From Dioscorea cayenensis subsp. rotundata (taxonomy: Eukaryota; Streptophyta; Magnoliopsida; Dioscoreales; Dioscoreaceae), in NCBI RefSeq assembly GCF_009730915.1, contig NC_052482.1, forward strand, positions 930,001 through 994,000: DNA of 64,000 bases. The letters run 5' to 3'. A program made the translations under genes and the position numbers. The notes under the pieces were generated by a model. It was not told where the DNA came from, did no database searches, and was given only the letters and a program-made list of their open reading frames with translations. Positions 22,550 through 33,337 of this stretch are shown here, in pieces (the stretch's first letter is position 1; each line of letters begins with the position of its first letter).

Positions 22550-23887
22550 ATGGCGGGGCTGGATCTCGCCCGGTGGGTGGGTGAGCGCCGAGCTCGCCAG
22601 ATCCATCGAGCAGTGCGCAACGGTAAGCTAACCCTTATCTGCCTCTTCCTCACTCTCCTCGTCCTCCGAGGCACAATCGGCGCCGGAAAGTTCGGCACCC
22701 CAAACCAGGACCTCGAAGACCTCCGTCATGCCCTCCAATCCCGTCCTCGACTCCCCCATCGCTCCCTCGTTGAGGAATCCAAGCCTCTCGCCGACCATCG
22801 TGCCGCCGAGAAGGACGACGACCCCCCGCCCCGTGACCCCTCCGATCCCTACTCTCTTGGCCCTAAGATCTCTGACTGGGACTCTCAGCGCGCTTCCTGG
22901 CTTAGCCGCCACCCTGATCGCCCCAACTTCTTGACCGCTTCCAAGCCTCGCGTCCTTCTCGTCACCGGATCCTCCCCCAAACCCTGCGAGAACCCCGTCG
23001 GCGATCACTATCTTTTGAAATCCATCAAGAATAAGATCGACTATTGCCGTGTTCATGGCATCGAGATCTTCTACAATATGGCCCTCCTCGATGCCGAGAT
23101 GGCTGGGTTTTGGGCTAAGCTCCCCTTGATCCGCACCCTGCTTCTCTCCCACCCTGAAATTGAGTACCTTTGGTGGATGGACTCCGACGCTATGTTCACC
23201 GACATGGCCTTCGAGCTCCCCTGGGATCGCTACGCGGACTACAATCTCGTTATGCATGGATGGAACGAGATGGTGTATGATGATAAGAACTGGATCGGGC
23301 TCAACACTGGCAGCTTCTTGCTTCGCAATTGCCAGTGGTCGCTGGATCTCCTCGATGTTTGGGCTCCGATGGGGCCTAAAGGTCCTACTCGAATCGAGGC
23401 CGGCAAGGTCCTCACTGCATTCTTGAAGGACCGGCCGGTGTTCGAGGCTGATGACCAGTCGGCCATGGTTTACATTCTCGCCACTCAGCGTGACAAGTGG
23501 GGCGACAAGGTCTACCTTGAGAGCGGCTACTACCTCCATGGCTACTGGGGCATTTTGGTTGATCGGTATGAGGAGATGATCGAGAACTACCATCCAGGGT
23601 TGGGTGACCATCGCTGGCCTCTTGTCACTCACTTTGTTGGTTGCAAGCCTTGTGGGAAATTTGGGGATTATCCTGTTGAGCGATGCTTGAAGCAAATGGA
23701 CCGTGCGTTCAACTTTGGGGACAATCAGATCTTGCAAATGTATGGTTTTGAGCATAAAACGTTGGCGAGCAGGAGGGTGAAGAGGGTCCGGAATGAGACC
23801 AGTAATCCTCTTGACATCAAGGATGATCTTGGTTTGCTTCATCCTTCCTTCAAGGAAACTAAGGTTGGGAATTCAATTGCTTCTTGA
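22550..23887 (+). CDS. GT34 family Golgi glycosyltransferase (galactosyl/xylosyltransferase-like), 445 aa
   Basis: An intronless frame of 445 residues. A short basic cytosolic tail (ARWVGERRARQIHRAVRNGK) precedes one membrane anchor at about 25-40 (LTLICLFLTLLVL), then a Pro-rich stem: a type II Golgi protein. The catalytic domain has LLVTGS, NPVGDHYLLKSIKNKIDYCR, the metal-binding DxD in WWMDSDA (D211, D213), LNTGSFLLRNCQWSLDLLDVW, DDQSAMVY and LVTHFVGCKPCGKFGDY. These are hallmarks of GT34, which includes xyloglucan xylosyltransferases and galactomannan galactosyltransferase. The N-terminus and length resemble the glycosyltransferase 6/7-like branch rather than XXT1/2, so the acceptor is uncertain. 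The frame is open upstream but the first ATG is at 22550. Codons are much more GC-rich than in neighbours. Confidence 0.9.
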   Translation: MAGLDLARWVGERRARQIHRAVRNGKLTLICLFLTLLVLRGTIGAGKFGTPNQDLEDLRHALQSRPRLPHRSLVEESKPLADHRAAEKDDDPPPRDPSDPYSLGPKISDWDSQRASWLSRHPDRPNFLTASKPRVLLVTGSSPKPCENPVGDHYLLKSIKNKIDYCRVHGIEIFYNMALLDAEMAGFWAKLPLIRTLLLSHPEIEYLWWMDSDAMFTDMAFELPWDRYADYNLVMHGWNEMVYDDKNWIGLNTGSFLLRNCQWSLDLLDVWAPMGPKGPTRIEAGKVLTAFLKDRPVFEADDQSAMVYILATQRDKWGDKVYLESGYYLHGYWGILVDRYEEMIENYHPGLGDHRWPLVTHFVGCKPCGKFGDYPVERCLKQMDRAFNFGDNQILQMYGFEHKTLASRRVKRVRNETSNPLDIKDDLGLLHPSFKETKVGNSIAS

Positions 23888-24779
23888 TGAATTCATTTTA
23901 TTTCTCATACTGTTTCTTTGTTGTAGTTAAGGTCATCATGGTTTCTGCCTTTGGTGCTTAGGCAATATAAGTTTATATAATGTTATGTTGGTATTTATAT
24001 CTATTTCTCAGATAATTTTGTGTTGTCACTGTGTAGAAAATTTAGTAGAAATCAATCGGCCTTTTAAGGTTTTTTCCCTTCAATGTACTTTTTTATGTTT
24101 ATTTAAAGCTGAGGATAGGGACTTTATTTATGAATATGTTTGTTGCTTCAAACTCTAGCAGGCAAGCTGCAAATTTACTTGTTCTTTGATTCTATATTTG
24201 GATTGCTTTGAAATTAATTGGAGGAATTATCTTCATTGAAATCATACTGCATTGCTGAACTGCAAGCAATCTCGTTATTTAACATGTGGACTTTTGTTTA
24301 TTTTGTCTTTACATTTCTTTATAAAGTTAAATTTTTATTGCTCCATGTGGCTGTGTTGTCCTTGTGGTTTGTTGACAGGATTATGCACTCTTCTTCTGGC
24401 CAAGTATCTCATACTAATGTTTGAAAGAAATCAATCAATTTGTAAATGTACAACAAATTGTGTCTGATATAAGTACATTTAGTACCTACACGTTTTGGTG
24501 GTTACTTGAAAAAGGAACTTTAATTTCCTACCTGACTTCTCTTTCTTTCTTTTCGATCATATCAATTGTTCTTTTATTTGAAGGAGCAAATAGGTTGTAT
24601 GTTGTAAGTAACAATGCAGAGAAATTCAAATTTGTAAAATGGCAAGTATATTTGCGAATTGCATTTACTGAAAAACATGAATGCGTGCTAACTGTAAAGA
24701 TAGCTTCCCTATTGAAGGAAGACTTAGGTCTTTAGCTAACAATATTTTGTCACAATGTTCGGAAAGAATATCTAAATTT
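23888..24779. other. 3' flank of the GT34 gene
   Basis: T-rich sequence with no supported coding frame; probably 3' untranslated region followed by intergenic DNA. Confidence 0.4.
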
Positions 24780-26100
24780 CTTTGCTGACTTGCTAAATGA
24801 TATCCTTACAGTGATCTGTTTTAAACTATTCACTTACCTTCTGAGTTTTCTGTATATTTCACGGGATCTGTTTTGCTGGGTAAACGGGATCTTATTTTCT
24901 TTATTGATTGCTTGTTTGGAACTAGCACATGAGTTTGTACAAAGTAGACTTCCAAGTAAGTTGTAGAAACCATGAGATGTGGTCTTCTGTGTATAATGAA
25001 AAATCAATGGTTACTGTTGATTTTGGGAGGTCTAGTTTGTACAAATAGCATTACTCTACCTTATGGATCTTTTCCATACTGGTTGTTTTTTCCCTAGTGA
25101 ACACTAGTTTGATACTAGCAAAGAACTTACTTGGATCTAGTGTGGGATCCTTTGTTTCATGTATGCTATGCCTACCCATTTGTTTGCAGAGTTACCTACA
25201 ATCACATACACTCTCTAGTCTCCAGGTATTCTTCATAACATTATTCACTTACCTTAGTTTTTTGTTTCATTTCCATGCTTTTCCTTTTCATGTGATTCTT
25301 TTTGCTATGCTAACTCGGTTGTTACTTCCCCGGATGACTGCTTGCTTACTAAAAATCTACTGCCAGACCTACATGTTTCCAGATATGCCTAGACTCATAT
25401 ACACTATGAAATCCCCAGGTATTCATTCTTCATAAAACCATTTACTTGCCTTCTGAGTTTTCGTGATCTTTTTCATACTGTTCCATTTCGTGTCATCTTT
25501 TTCGTCATATATCTTAAAGTTACTTTCCCCATCAAAGAACTTCCTGATATCTAGTGTCAGACCCTTCTTTATAAAACCAGTCACTTACCATCACTAAATC
25601 TTCTGCTCTTCCATTTTATGTTATATGTTTTGATGCATAAACTAGTGTTACTCTTAACTATTACTTGCTTGTTTTCGACATATAGCAAACAAACAAACTG
25701 ACATCTATTCATTTTCCTTTTGAATCTCTTCCATTCTCTTCCTTCTTATGTTATCATATATATTGCATGTTTGAAACCTAGAATCATATGCACCATAAAA
25801 TCTCCAGGTATTCTTCATAACAACATGCTCTTCATTGTTCATACTATTTCTCATACTAAGAGTGTTAATTTTCCTGATGATTGCTTGTTTGAAACCTAGC
25901 AAAGAACTGTTTAGTTACATTCTGAATATTGTGAACCTAAACCTTTTTCATGCTCTTCCATATAAAGTGTTCATTTTCTCTGCACAAACTAGATGTTATT
26001 TTCCCTTATGATTGTTTACAGTGAAACCTCTCAGACCCTTTTGGATTCATCAAACACACTTAAAAAACCTGATGAAATAAAAGTTATGCACTATATAACA
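24780..26100. repeat. Decayed tandem array, unit about 195 bp
   Basis: The motif CCAGGTATTCTTCATAA or close variants recurs at about 25222, 25415 and 25806, spacings near 193 and 2 x 196. Around it recur CACTTACCTT, TTTTTCATGCTCTTCCATTT, GATGACTGCTTG and CTAGCAAAGAACTT-like blocks in the same order. The copies are strongly diverged, so this is an old minisatellite-like array. Short frames inside are not conserved between units. Confidence 0.6.
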
Positions 26101-26823
26101 TTATAACTTACCTGATTATTGTCCTTTTCTTTTCCTTTTGCCTGCATGAGTTGTTGGACTGATGATACTTGAAGTTATTTATTTCACTGGGAAATGAAGA
26201 AAAGAAACACTTTTGAAGTGTTTCCATTCTGGAGATAACTCTTTGTTTTTAAAATTCAAGGTTTGACATGATTCTCCTGGCGAGATATACGCACTGGTTT
26301 TATTTTAAAATTTTGAACAATTTTGAAAAATAAAAGTGTGGATTATATTATATATATATATATATATTATATATGTTGTAATTCTTATGATAATGTTTAT
26401 GATAAAAGTTTTCAGAAACATATTTGCAAACTTATTCAGGGAATAATGTGTAAACGTCCAATTTCTTTTTTTAATCTTGGCAAGCTTTCTTTTGTGAATT
26501 AAGGGATTTTATTAATGAACAAGTTAATGTTCTTTCTAAATATTATTATTTTTTTAATATAATATATTTTTTTCTAAGAGAGAATCACAAAAAGTCAAAT
26601 CTAATTAAGTTTTACTCAGTCTTAAATCAAATTCATTTGATTTATTATTTTAATCAACTCAAACTAATGTTGATAAATGAATTTTGATTCACAAAGCCCC
26701 ATTTTATATTTGTTTATTTTATATATATTTTTTAAGTGCCTTAATGCTATGAAATGGTCAAATTAAAGTTATTAAACAATCATTATTTTTTTTTAACAAC
26801 TTGTTTCACTCGGCCGTTCTGAC

Positions 26824-26890
26824 TTGGGCCCGAAGAAACCCAAGGCCCGGAAACATGGCCCTCGTGCGCCATTCAAACTTGGGCCCCAAG
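26824..26890. promoter_or_regulatory. Cluster of TGGGCC (site II) motifs upstream of eL19
   Basis: TTGGGCCC and CTTGGGCCCCAAG occur in a GC-rich island within AT-rich DNA, about 520-590 bases before the eL19 start. TGGGCC/T site II elements bind TCP factors and are common in ribosomal-protein promoters, usually closer to the start, so the link is tentative. Confidence 0.35.
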
Positions 26891-27341
26891 AAATCCCCAA
26901 AAGTTGGACCATAAAGATGAAAATAACAATAGGTCCTTTAAACTTTTCAAGTTTTTAAAAAGTCCTCTAAGTTTTCAAATCACTAAAAACATTTTATATT
27001 TTCAAAATTTTTTATTTTAAATTCAAATTTAATTAAAATTGTAAAATTACTTTTACTTTCTCATTGGTGCATATTTCAGCACCATTATGTTAGCAATCAT
27101 GTGCAAAACAACAATTTAACTCCTTTACACCTGTGTAGTATTCTCATATTTAACTATGTTGCACTTCCATTACCATTAATATCATGAATATTTTTGGTAT
27201 TCTATTAAGATAATTAGTATTTAACAACACAGAATAAAATTAAAAGGTGAAAATTTAAAAATAAATAAATAAAAATTAGAGGGACTATATGATAAGAATT
27301 AAAATATATGGGGATCTTTTAGTAATTTTCCCAACTAGTAC

Positions 27342-27348
27342 TATAAAA
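27342..27348 (+). promoter_or_regulatory. TATA box of the eL19 gene
   Basis: TATAAAA lies 69 bases before the start codon, placing transcription start near 27375, just before a (GA)n tract in the leader. Confidence 0.55.
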
Positions 27349-27410
27349 GATAGAGAAATTGAAGCAGAAACACAGATAGAGAGAGAGTGTGTGAGAGAGA
27401 GAGAGAGACG

Positions 27411-30239
27411 ATGGTGTCGCTGAAGCTGCAGAAGAGGTTGGCGGCGAGCGTGCTCGCTTGCGGCCGTGGCAAGGTGTGGCTTGATCCCAACGAGGGCAAT
27501 GAGATCTCTATGGCCAACTCCAGTATGTCTTCTTCTTCTTCTCTATTTCGATTTTGTTCGCTTTTTCAATTGCTTTTCTTGTATTTGATGTTCGAATTGG
27601 GTTCCTTGATCTCTGGTGGGTGGGATTGAAGTAAATTCACGTTTATAAATTGTCTTCTGTGTTAAAGCTTTGAATTTGATCTCTTTTTCGTTTGATATGA
27701 ATGGCATGGATTGAAATTCGATGAGTTTTTTTTAGGTCGTGTTATTGTTTCTATTTGCTTGCTAAGCTCTACTTTGAAAGAAAAAAGAAAAAAATAAATA
27801 AAAGAATAATTTTGCTTTGATTTTGCTCACTTGCATGTTTCCTTCTTTAATTTTACAAAAAGCAGGTTGCTTGGGCGATGGTAAATAAGAAATGGATTTC
27901 AGTTTTGTCAAACTCCAGTCCATGTTTTTAGTTTTTATTCTTAATTTGCAAGAAGATACTTACGTTTTATTTTTCTTTATATATATATATATATATATAT
28001 GCAAAAGGTAATTTAGGTAAGTTCCTAGATTTGTTCTTTAGAGATGGTTGATTTAAAACCGTTGGATCATTATTCAACGGTTGTTTGTTTATATAAATAC
28101 TATACATCTTTTGCTGTTCATGATACCGTACAACACTGTAGAACGCGTGGATCATCATGATACGGTATGTCCCTAGATTACTGTTCTTTAGAGATATTAA
28201 TCACAACTGTTGGATCATCATCCGATAGCTATTTGTATATATAGCTACCGTACATTTTTACTGTTACTATTCATAATTATCGCATCCAACAGCTACTATG
28301 GACGTCTGTAGATTTCAAATTTAGGGGCGTCCCTAGAATATTCTTTTTAGAGGGTGGTCTGAACTATATGATACTTGATATCCTTGAAAAGTACTTAATG
28401 AAAATGTGATTGTTAGTAAAAGATCTACCTTGGAACTTAATTGTATAAGTTTGGAATTGTGTTTGTTTTACAAAGGGCAAAACATCAGGAAACTTGTCAA
28501 GGATGGGTTTATTATCAGGAAGTCCATGAAGATCCACTCAAGATCTCATGCTCGTCAAGCATTAGAGGCTAAGAGGAAGGGACGTCATTCCGGATATGGT
28601 ATTTTCATTTTTCACACCTAATGTCCATTTTTTTTACTGATTATATGTTTGCTTGTTTGATAATCCTTCAAAATTCTGTAGGAAAGCGCAAGGGTACCAG
28701 AGAGGCAAGACTTCCAACAAAGGTTCTTTGGTTGAGGAGGATGCGAGTTATGAGGCGCTTGCTTCGGAAATACCGGGAGTTCAAGAAAATTGACAAGCAC
28801 TTGCATCATGACATGTACATGAAGGTTAAAGGTAATGTATTTAAGAATAAGAGGGTGTTATTGGAGAGCATTCACAAGTCCAAAGCTGAGAAGATAAGGG
28901 AGAAGACTTTGTCTGATCAGTTTGAAGCTAAGCGGGTTAAGAGCAAGGCGAGCAGGGAAAGAAAGATTGCGAGAAAAGAGGAATATCTAGCTCAGGTGAA
29001 TTGATTTTTTATACAGGATATTTTGGAAGTTTTGGCATTTTACCGAGTTGATTACTGTGACTAACCAAACTCCGTAACAAAAGATTCACAGTAATATGAG
29101 TTAGTTTTTAATCAGACATGGTTATAGCAAATTACTGCAACATTCACAGGCATATAACATTCATGATTTTATTAATGTTGGCTATACATTATTACCGTGA
29201 AACGGCCCCTAAGTATTATATTGCATGTAGACAGAGTCTCAAGAAACCATAGTGAAACCTAATAAAATTATAAAACTAGTGTATGATTAAAATGACCAAG
29301 TAGGAAAAGAACACTTGACTATTTAGAAAAATTAGAAGATATTAGATAACTTGAGATGCAACACACACTACATAATGTACAAACTTGGGGAAAACATCAC
29401 ATTGAAGAATATGACTCAAAATATGAGGGACAAAATTGACATTTACATAAACTACCTATCTTGTATATGCATGATGCATTTTCTTCAACTTGATTATTTT
29501 GACTGCCTATTGCTTCTGATGCTGGTTAAGGTTTGATATCTAAGCTTGAAATATTTTTTCTTAGTCTCGTGCTATTTGTTGCAACCTTGAATATCATTAG
29601 CATTATATGCTATTTCGTTGTCTTCTTTTTACTACTGACAAGAAGTTTACTTGATATCAAGCTAGGACAAGAATGAAAATTTGATAAAAAATTTTATGCA
29701 ACAGGGATCTACACTTCACAGTTTGCCTATGCTTTCATATTATTGGAGTGATAATTTATTTTTTTAATTCCATTTGTATAGGTCCGAATATAGTAGTGCA
29801 TTATTGCAAATCTGGTTGAGGTTGTTATATGAATTAAAAGTTATAACATGAGGTTATATTGGAATTCTCAAGCTTTTCACATAGGAGAAAATTGCTTCAA
29901 TTATATTTGCACAGATAGATATGAATGACTACATTAGTATGGAGGAGATTTGAGAATTTTGTTCCCATTTGAGTAGAAACAATGATGTTTAGTTGCATTA
30001 TCATGAAGCTTCATGGATTCATGATATTCTGAAAGTTTATCTCACATCATATATCTCAGTATGAGTAAAATTAAAATTGTGACATAGCATGAAATGGATA
30101 TGAAGTTCTGAGATTCTCATTGTGTTGTAGAGAACTTCTACTTAACTTTGTTTGAACTTTATACTCTGCTAATTTCATACTGGTTTTCTCTGTCATTTAG
30201 GCCCTGATCGAACGAATACCCGCTGCGGCACTTCAATAA
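27411..30239 (+). CDS. RPL19: 60S ribosomal protein eL19, 195 aa
   Basis: Four exons (27411-27522, 28476-28598, 28682-28995, 30201-30239) give 195 residues. The protein starts [18 protein letters not shown] and contains [38 protein letters not shown] and the basic [17 protein letters not shown], all typical of eL19. The long basic C-terminal helix ([19 protein letters not shown]) follows. eL19 is an essential large-subunit protein whose C-terminal helix forms an intersubunit bridge. The last exon adds only [12 protein letters not shown], a shorter tail than in many plants, after a 1.2-kb intron; this exon is the least certain part. Introns 1 and 3 are long for a ribosomal protein gene. Confidence 0.95.
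27978..28360. repeat. Dispersed repeat, tandem-dimer copy, in eL19 intron 1
   Basis: A (TA)n tract is followed by two related units. Each begins near CCTAGATT and TTCTTTAGAGAT, then contains a GTTGGATCAT core (CGTTGGATCATTATTCAACG in the first, GTTGGATCATCATCCGATAG in the second), and GTACATTTTTACTG-like sequence; a third partial unit starts CCCTAGAATATTC. Related copies occur at about 36945-37190, 55490-55710, 58590-58830, 16410-16640 and 7258-7480. Confidence 0.6.
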
Positions 30240-30953
30240 CTAGAACAATGGCTTAAAATTCCACAATATGGAGTCCCAATTTGTACTTTGTTTATCATTG
30301 TACAGATGTTGTCTAATGTAAGTTGTGTTTTGTTTTGCCAGTTTGAAGGTTTTGTTTTTCTGTTCATATGTTGAGTCTAGTGTCTGGGAATGGTGATCAT
30401 CTCACATTGTAAAGCATGTAATAGTTATTGCAAATATGAACTATTGTAACTTTTTTTTAATTGTTTATTTTTTTATTTTTAACTAATCTCTATGTTGTGT
30501 TAATTTATATTTTTATATTTTAATATTCAGGATTTTATTTTACTATGCTAGATTATTGAGATGGTTAATGGAAAATTAAGTGTTTAAATATAAAATCATA
30601 CATAAATTTATTTTATGAATAATTATAACTCCAAATGTAATGAATATCATATGAAAGGTTAATATAATTTTTTTTACATACTTCATCTGTGTTTTTGTTT
30701 TAGTTGTCACATTTTAAAATTCTTTTATGTTTCTTTTTATTTATCACATTAGAAATTTTATTCAGTATTAATTTTTTTTTCCGAGTTTATCAATAATCAT
30801 GATCAACTATTTACTAATAAATGTTTTCAGTTTTTCAATAGTAGAAACACGTTTTCAATATTATTTTAAAATATATTTTATATTTTCAACAAATAAATCA
30901 TTTAATGTGAAGCATGTCTATAAAACTACTATTGAGTAAGAAATGATATAGTG

Positions 30954-30992
30954 CGGCGCTTGTCGCCTTTCTCAAAAAAAATAAAAAATAAA
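30954..30992 (+). mobile_element. 5'-truncated SINE-like insertion with 13-bp target duplication
   Basis: An inserted piece starts CGGCGCTTGTCGCC and ends in an A-rich tail. It is flanked by AAATGATATAGTG on both sides (30941-30953 and 30993-31005). The second copy of the surrounding tandem duplication has the site once and empty (near 31555). The A-rich tail and long target duplication mark LINE-machinery retroposition. Confidence 0.7.
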
Positions 30993-31223
30993 AAATGATA
31001 TAGTGGTAGTTTTAATGGAGTTTTAAATATGAGCAATTTTAAAAAGTAAATAAAATTTTTTATATTCATAGGGGATTTTATTTTACTATGCTAGATTATT
31101 GAGTTAGTTAATGGAAAATTAAGTGTTTAAATATAAAATCATACATAAATTTATTTTATGAATAATTATAACTCCAAATGTAATAAATATCATATGAAAG
31201 GTTAATATAATTTTTTTTACATA

Positions 31224-31713
31224 CTCTATCCGTGTAAAGCATGTACATTTTTGAACTCTTTTTATGTCTTTTTATTTATCACATTGAAATTTTTACGTCA
31301 GATTAAATCGAGCTTTATCTTTTTAATTTAATATATTAGTATAATTTTCAATAATCATGATGAACTATTTACTAATAAATGTTTTCAGTTTTTCAATAGT
31401 AGAAACACATTTTCAATATTATTTTAAAATGGTGTTTGTTGTCTTTCTAAAAAAATAAAATAATATATATATATATTATTTTAAAATGTATTTTGTATTT
31501 TCAACAAATAAATCATTTAATGTGAAGCATGTCTATAAAATTACTAGTGAGTAAGAAATGATATAGTGGTAGTTTTAATGGAGTTTTAAATATGAGCAAT
31601 TTTAGAAAGTAAATGAATTTTTTTATAAAATTTAGGTGACTAATTAATTTTAACTAATTTTCTTAATTAATGTAAATTAGGTAAAATTGACAACTTATAA
31701 GGAACCGATGGAG
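31224..31713. mobile_element. Stowaway-like (Tc1/mariner) MITE
   Basis: The left end TA-CTCTATCCGTG and right end GGAACCGATGGAG-TA are inverted and fit Stowaway termini (CTCCCTCCGT class) with a TA target. A related left end (TA-CTTCATCTGTG at 30679) lies in the first copy of the 543-bp duplication and lacks its own right end, so the duplication copied part of this element. No coding capacity. Confidence 0.6.
31431..31473 (+). mobile_element. Second 5'-truncated SINE-like insertion with 14-bp target duplication
   Basis: Starts GGTGTTTGTTGTCTTTCT, followed by an A-rich and (TA)n tail, and is flanked by TATTATTTTAAAAT at 31417-31430 and 31474-31487. Copy 1 of the tandem duplication keeps the unoccupied site near 30860. 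Its body aligns with the 30954 insertion (GGCGCTTGTCGCCTTTCT), so both are from one family but inserted separately. Confidence 0.7.
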
Positions 31714-33337
31714 TATTTCCTTTTTAATTAGTAATACATTTTCAGAGGGAGTAAACTGCATATTTAAAAAATTAATTTTATAAATTTATATTGTCTCAAA
31801 TAAATAATCAAATAGCTTTTCAAATAAATATTATTATTATTATTATTAAACACTTGAGATGAAAAACTTCAAGAGAATGGTAAAAGAGTGAATAGTTTCA
31901 CTGCTGTGTCTTCTCTGGTGAGCATCTCTTTGATTTCAATGTTGAATTTTTTAAGCAAATTTGTGATCTTTTGGATTGTTCGAACGTTTGATTCATTGCT
32001 ATTTTGTTTTAGTGTTGGTTGAGATGCTGAGGTGATTCGTTTCTATTATATTTGGTTGGAAATTGGGATTGAAGTTTATGTCTTATTCTTGATCCATGCT
32101 TCATTGCTTGGCATGTGAATACATAGTGTTTGTTTATAAAAATTCTCACTTTTGTTGTTTCTTGAATGATTTCTGGTGTTTGGAAGCATTGCCCATGATG
32201 TGTTTGATATTTTGCCTCACAGACTTTGTTTGTTGTTTTCCCTGGGTTTTGTCATTGATTTGAGCTTTTTACTGCATTTACTTACTTTGAATGTGATGCC
32301 TTTTCCTTTATTTGTTTGTTTCTTTTTGGATGCCATTGTGGAGTGTTGTCTGAGCAATGTGAGTTTGGGAAATAAACCATTTGAAAATTTTCTTTGAGGA
32401 TATGTCCAAGGAGGCATCTTTATCTATTCTTTGGAATAGAGAAGACTTTGGCAAGTTTTTTGATCTATCATGTTGTCTCCTTTTTTAAAAAAAATAAGTC
32501 TGAATTCATTGTTTTGAGATATTTTGCTGATTGTGTGTGTGTTTTCCGTGCTGTGAATTAATGAGTTTTTTGAATGCTGGCTGAACTGGTACTGGAGAAT
32601 GTTGAGCTGGAAAGTGGTTTGAACAGTACAGTATAGGAAATGAATATGGAATGAGTTCTTGATTGTGGAATAAAGAAGGATGAAAAATTGGGATGGAATT
32701 TTAAGTGTGGTGTGTGTTCCTAAAGGTGATTTTTCTTAATTGTGGAAAATTGTGTGTGAATTGCCGAGAAAATGTTTAGATGAAAAGTGATGCATCTTGT
32801 TGGAGTGACTTTTGCTTTTCAATCTAAAATCTCATTAGGCATAACTACCATATTGTCCTTTCAGATGTCATTTGTACTATTACGTTTGGGTTTGTCTTTT
32901 ACCTAACCTTTTTAGAGAATGACTGTGGACATGCTTCAGATTAAGAGAGTTCAATTATATACCAAACCAAAATGGATATCTATCACTATCGGTGTAGAGA
33001 GTTCAATTGTTTCTGAAGAAATAATTCACATGTTTTCATGTTAGAGCAAACTTTGATTGAAAAGCCATGGCTTTTGATTGTACTGAGGCGTTCTTGAAAA
33101 GTGGTATTCATGTTCAGGAATTGAATAGTTGAGATGTAATGTTTAACTGCAAGATTTAAGTCAATTATGTCGTTTCTAAAGTTCTTAAAATTTTCATGAA
33201 GTAGGATTTCAATGAGAAACACTTGTGACTTTTTCTAGGAATATCTAATCAGTTCCTTACTTTTTGTAGCTGATTGAGTTTCACATTGTGTTTTGCCTTT
33301 TCTAGAAAAAGACAAGCTGATTAGAAGCTTGACAGTT
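31714..33337 (+). other. Upstream region and likely leader/leader intron of TEN1
   Basis: No coding frame is supported. T-rich sequence from about 31910 (CTCTGGTGAGCATC looks like a splice donor) to about 33305 could be a 5' untranslated exon and a leader intron of the TEN1 gene, judged only from composition and splice-like signals. Confidence 0.3.

Larger units (their letters stand above)
30530..31620. repeat. Tandem segmental duplication, period 543 bp
   Basis: Sequence from TACTATGCTAGATTATTGAG (30541) reappears at 31084 and stays closely similar over about 500 bases, including ATACATAAATTTATTTTATG and AACAAATAAATCATTTAATG. The copies differ by scattered substitutions and by one small insertion each (30954-30992 in copy 1, 31431-31473 in copy 2). 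Both copies include the start of a Stowaway-like MITE. Confidence 0.85.

Noticed and set aside
22628-23842. 404-residue open frame on the minus strand
   Set aside because: It lies antisense to the GT34 coding sequence, whose GC-rich third positions leave the opposite strand free of stops; the translation resembles no protein.
25097-25435. 112-residue frame downstream of the GT34 gene
   Set aside because: It spans the decayed 195-bp tandem array, has low-complexity hydrophobic sequence and is not preserved between repeat units.
30201-30239. Alternative last eL19 exon reading GPDRTN in another frame
   Set aside because: It needs an extra G that the splice sites do not supply; the in-frame exon [12 protein letters not shown] aligns with the usual RERAAAP-type tail.
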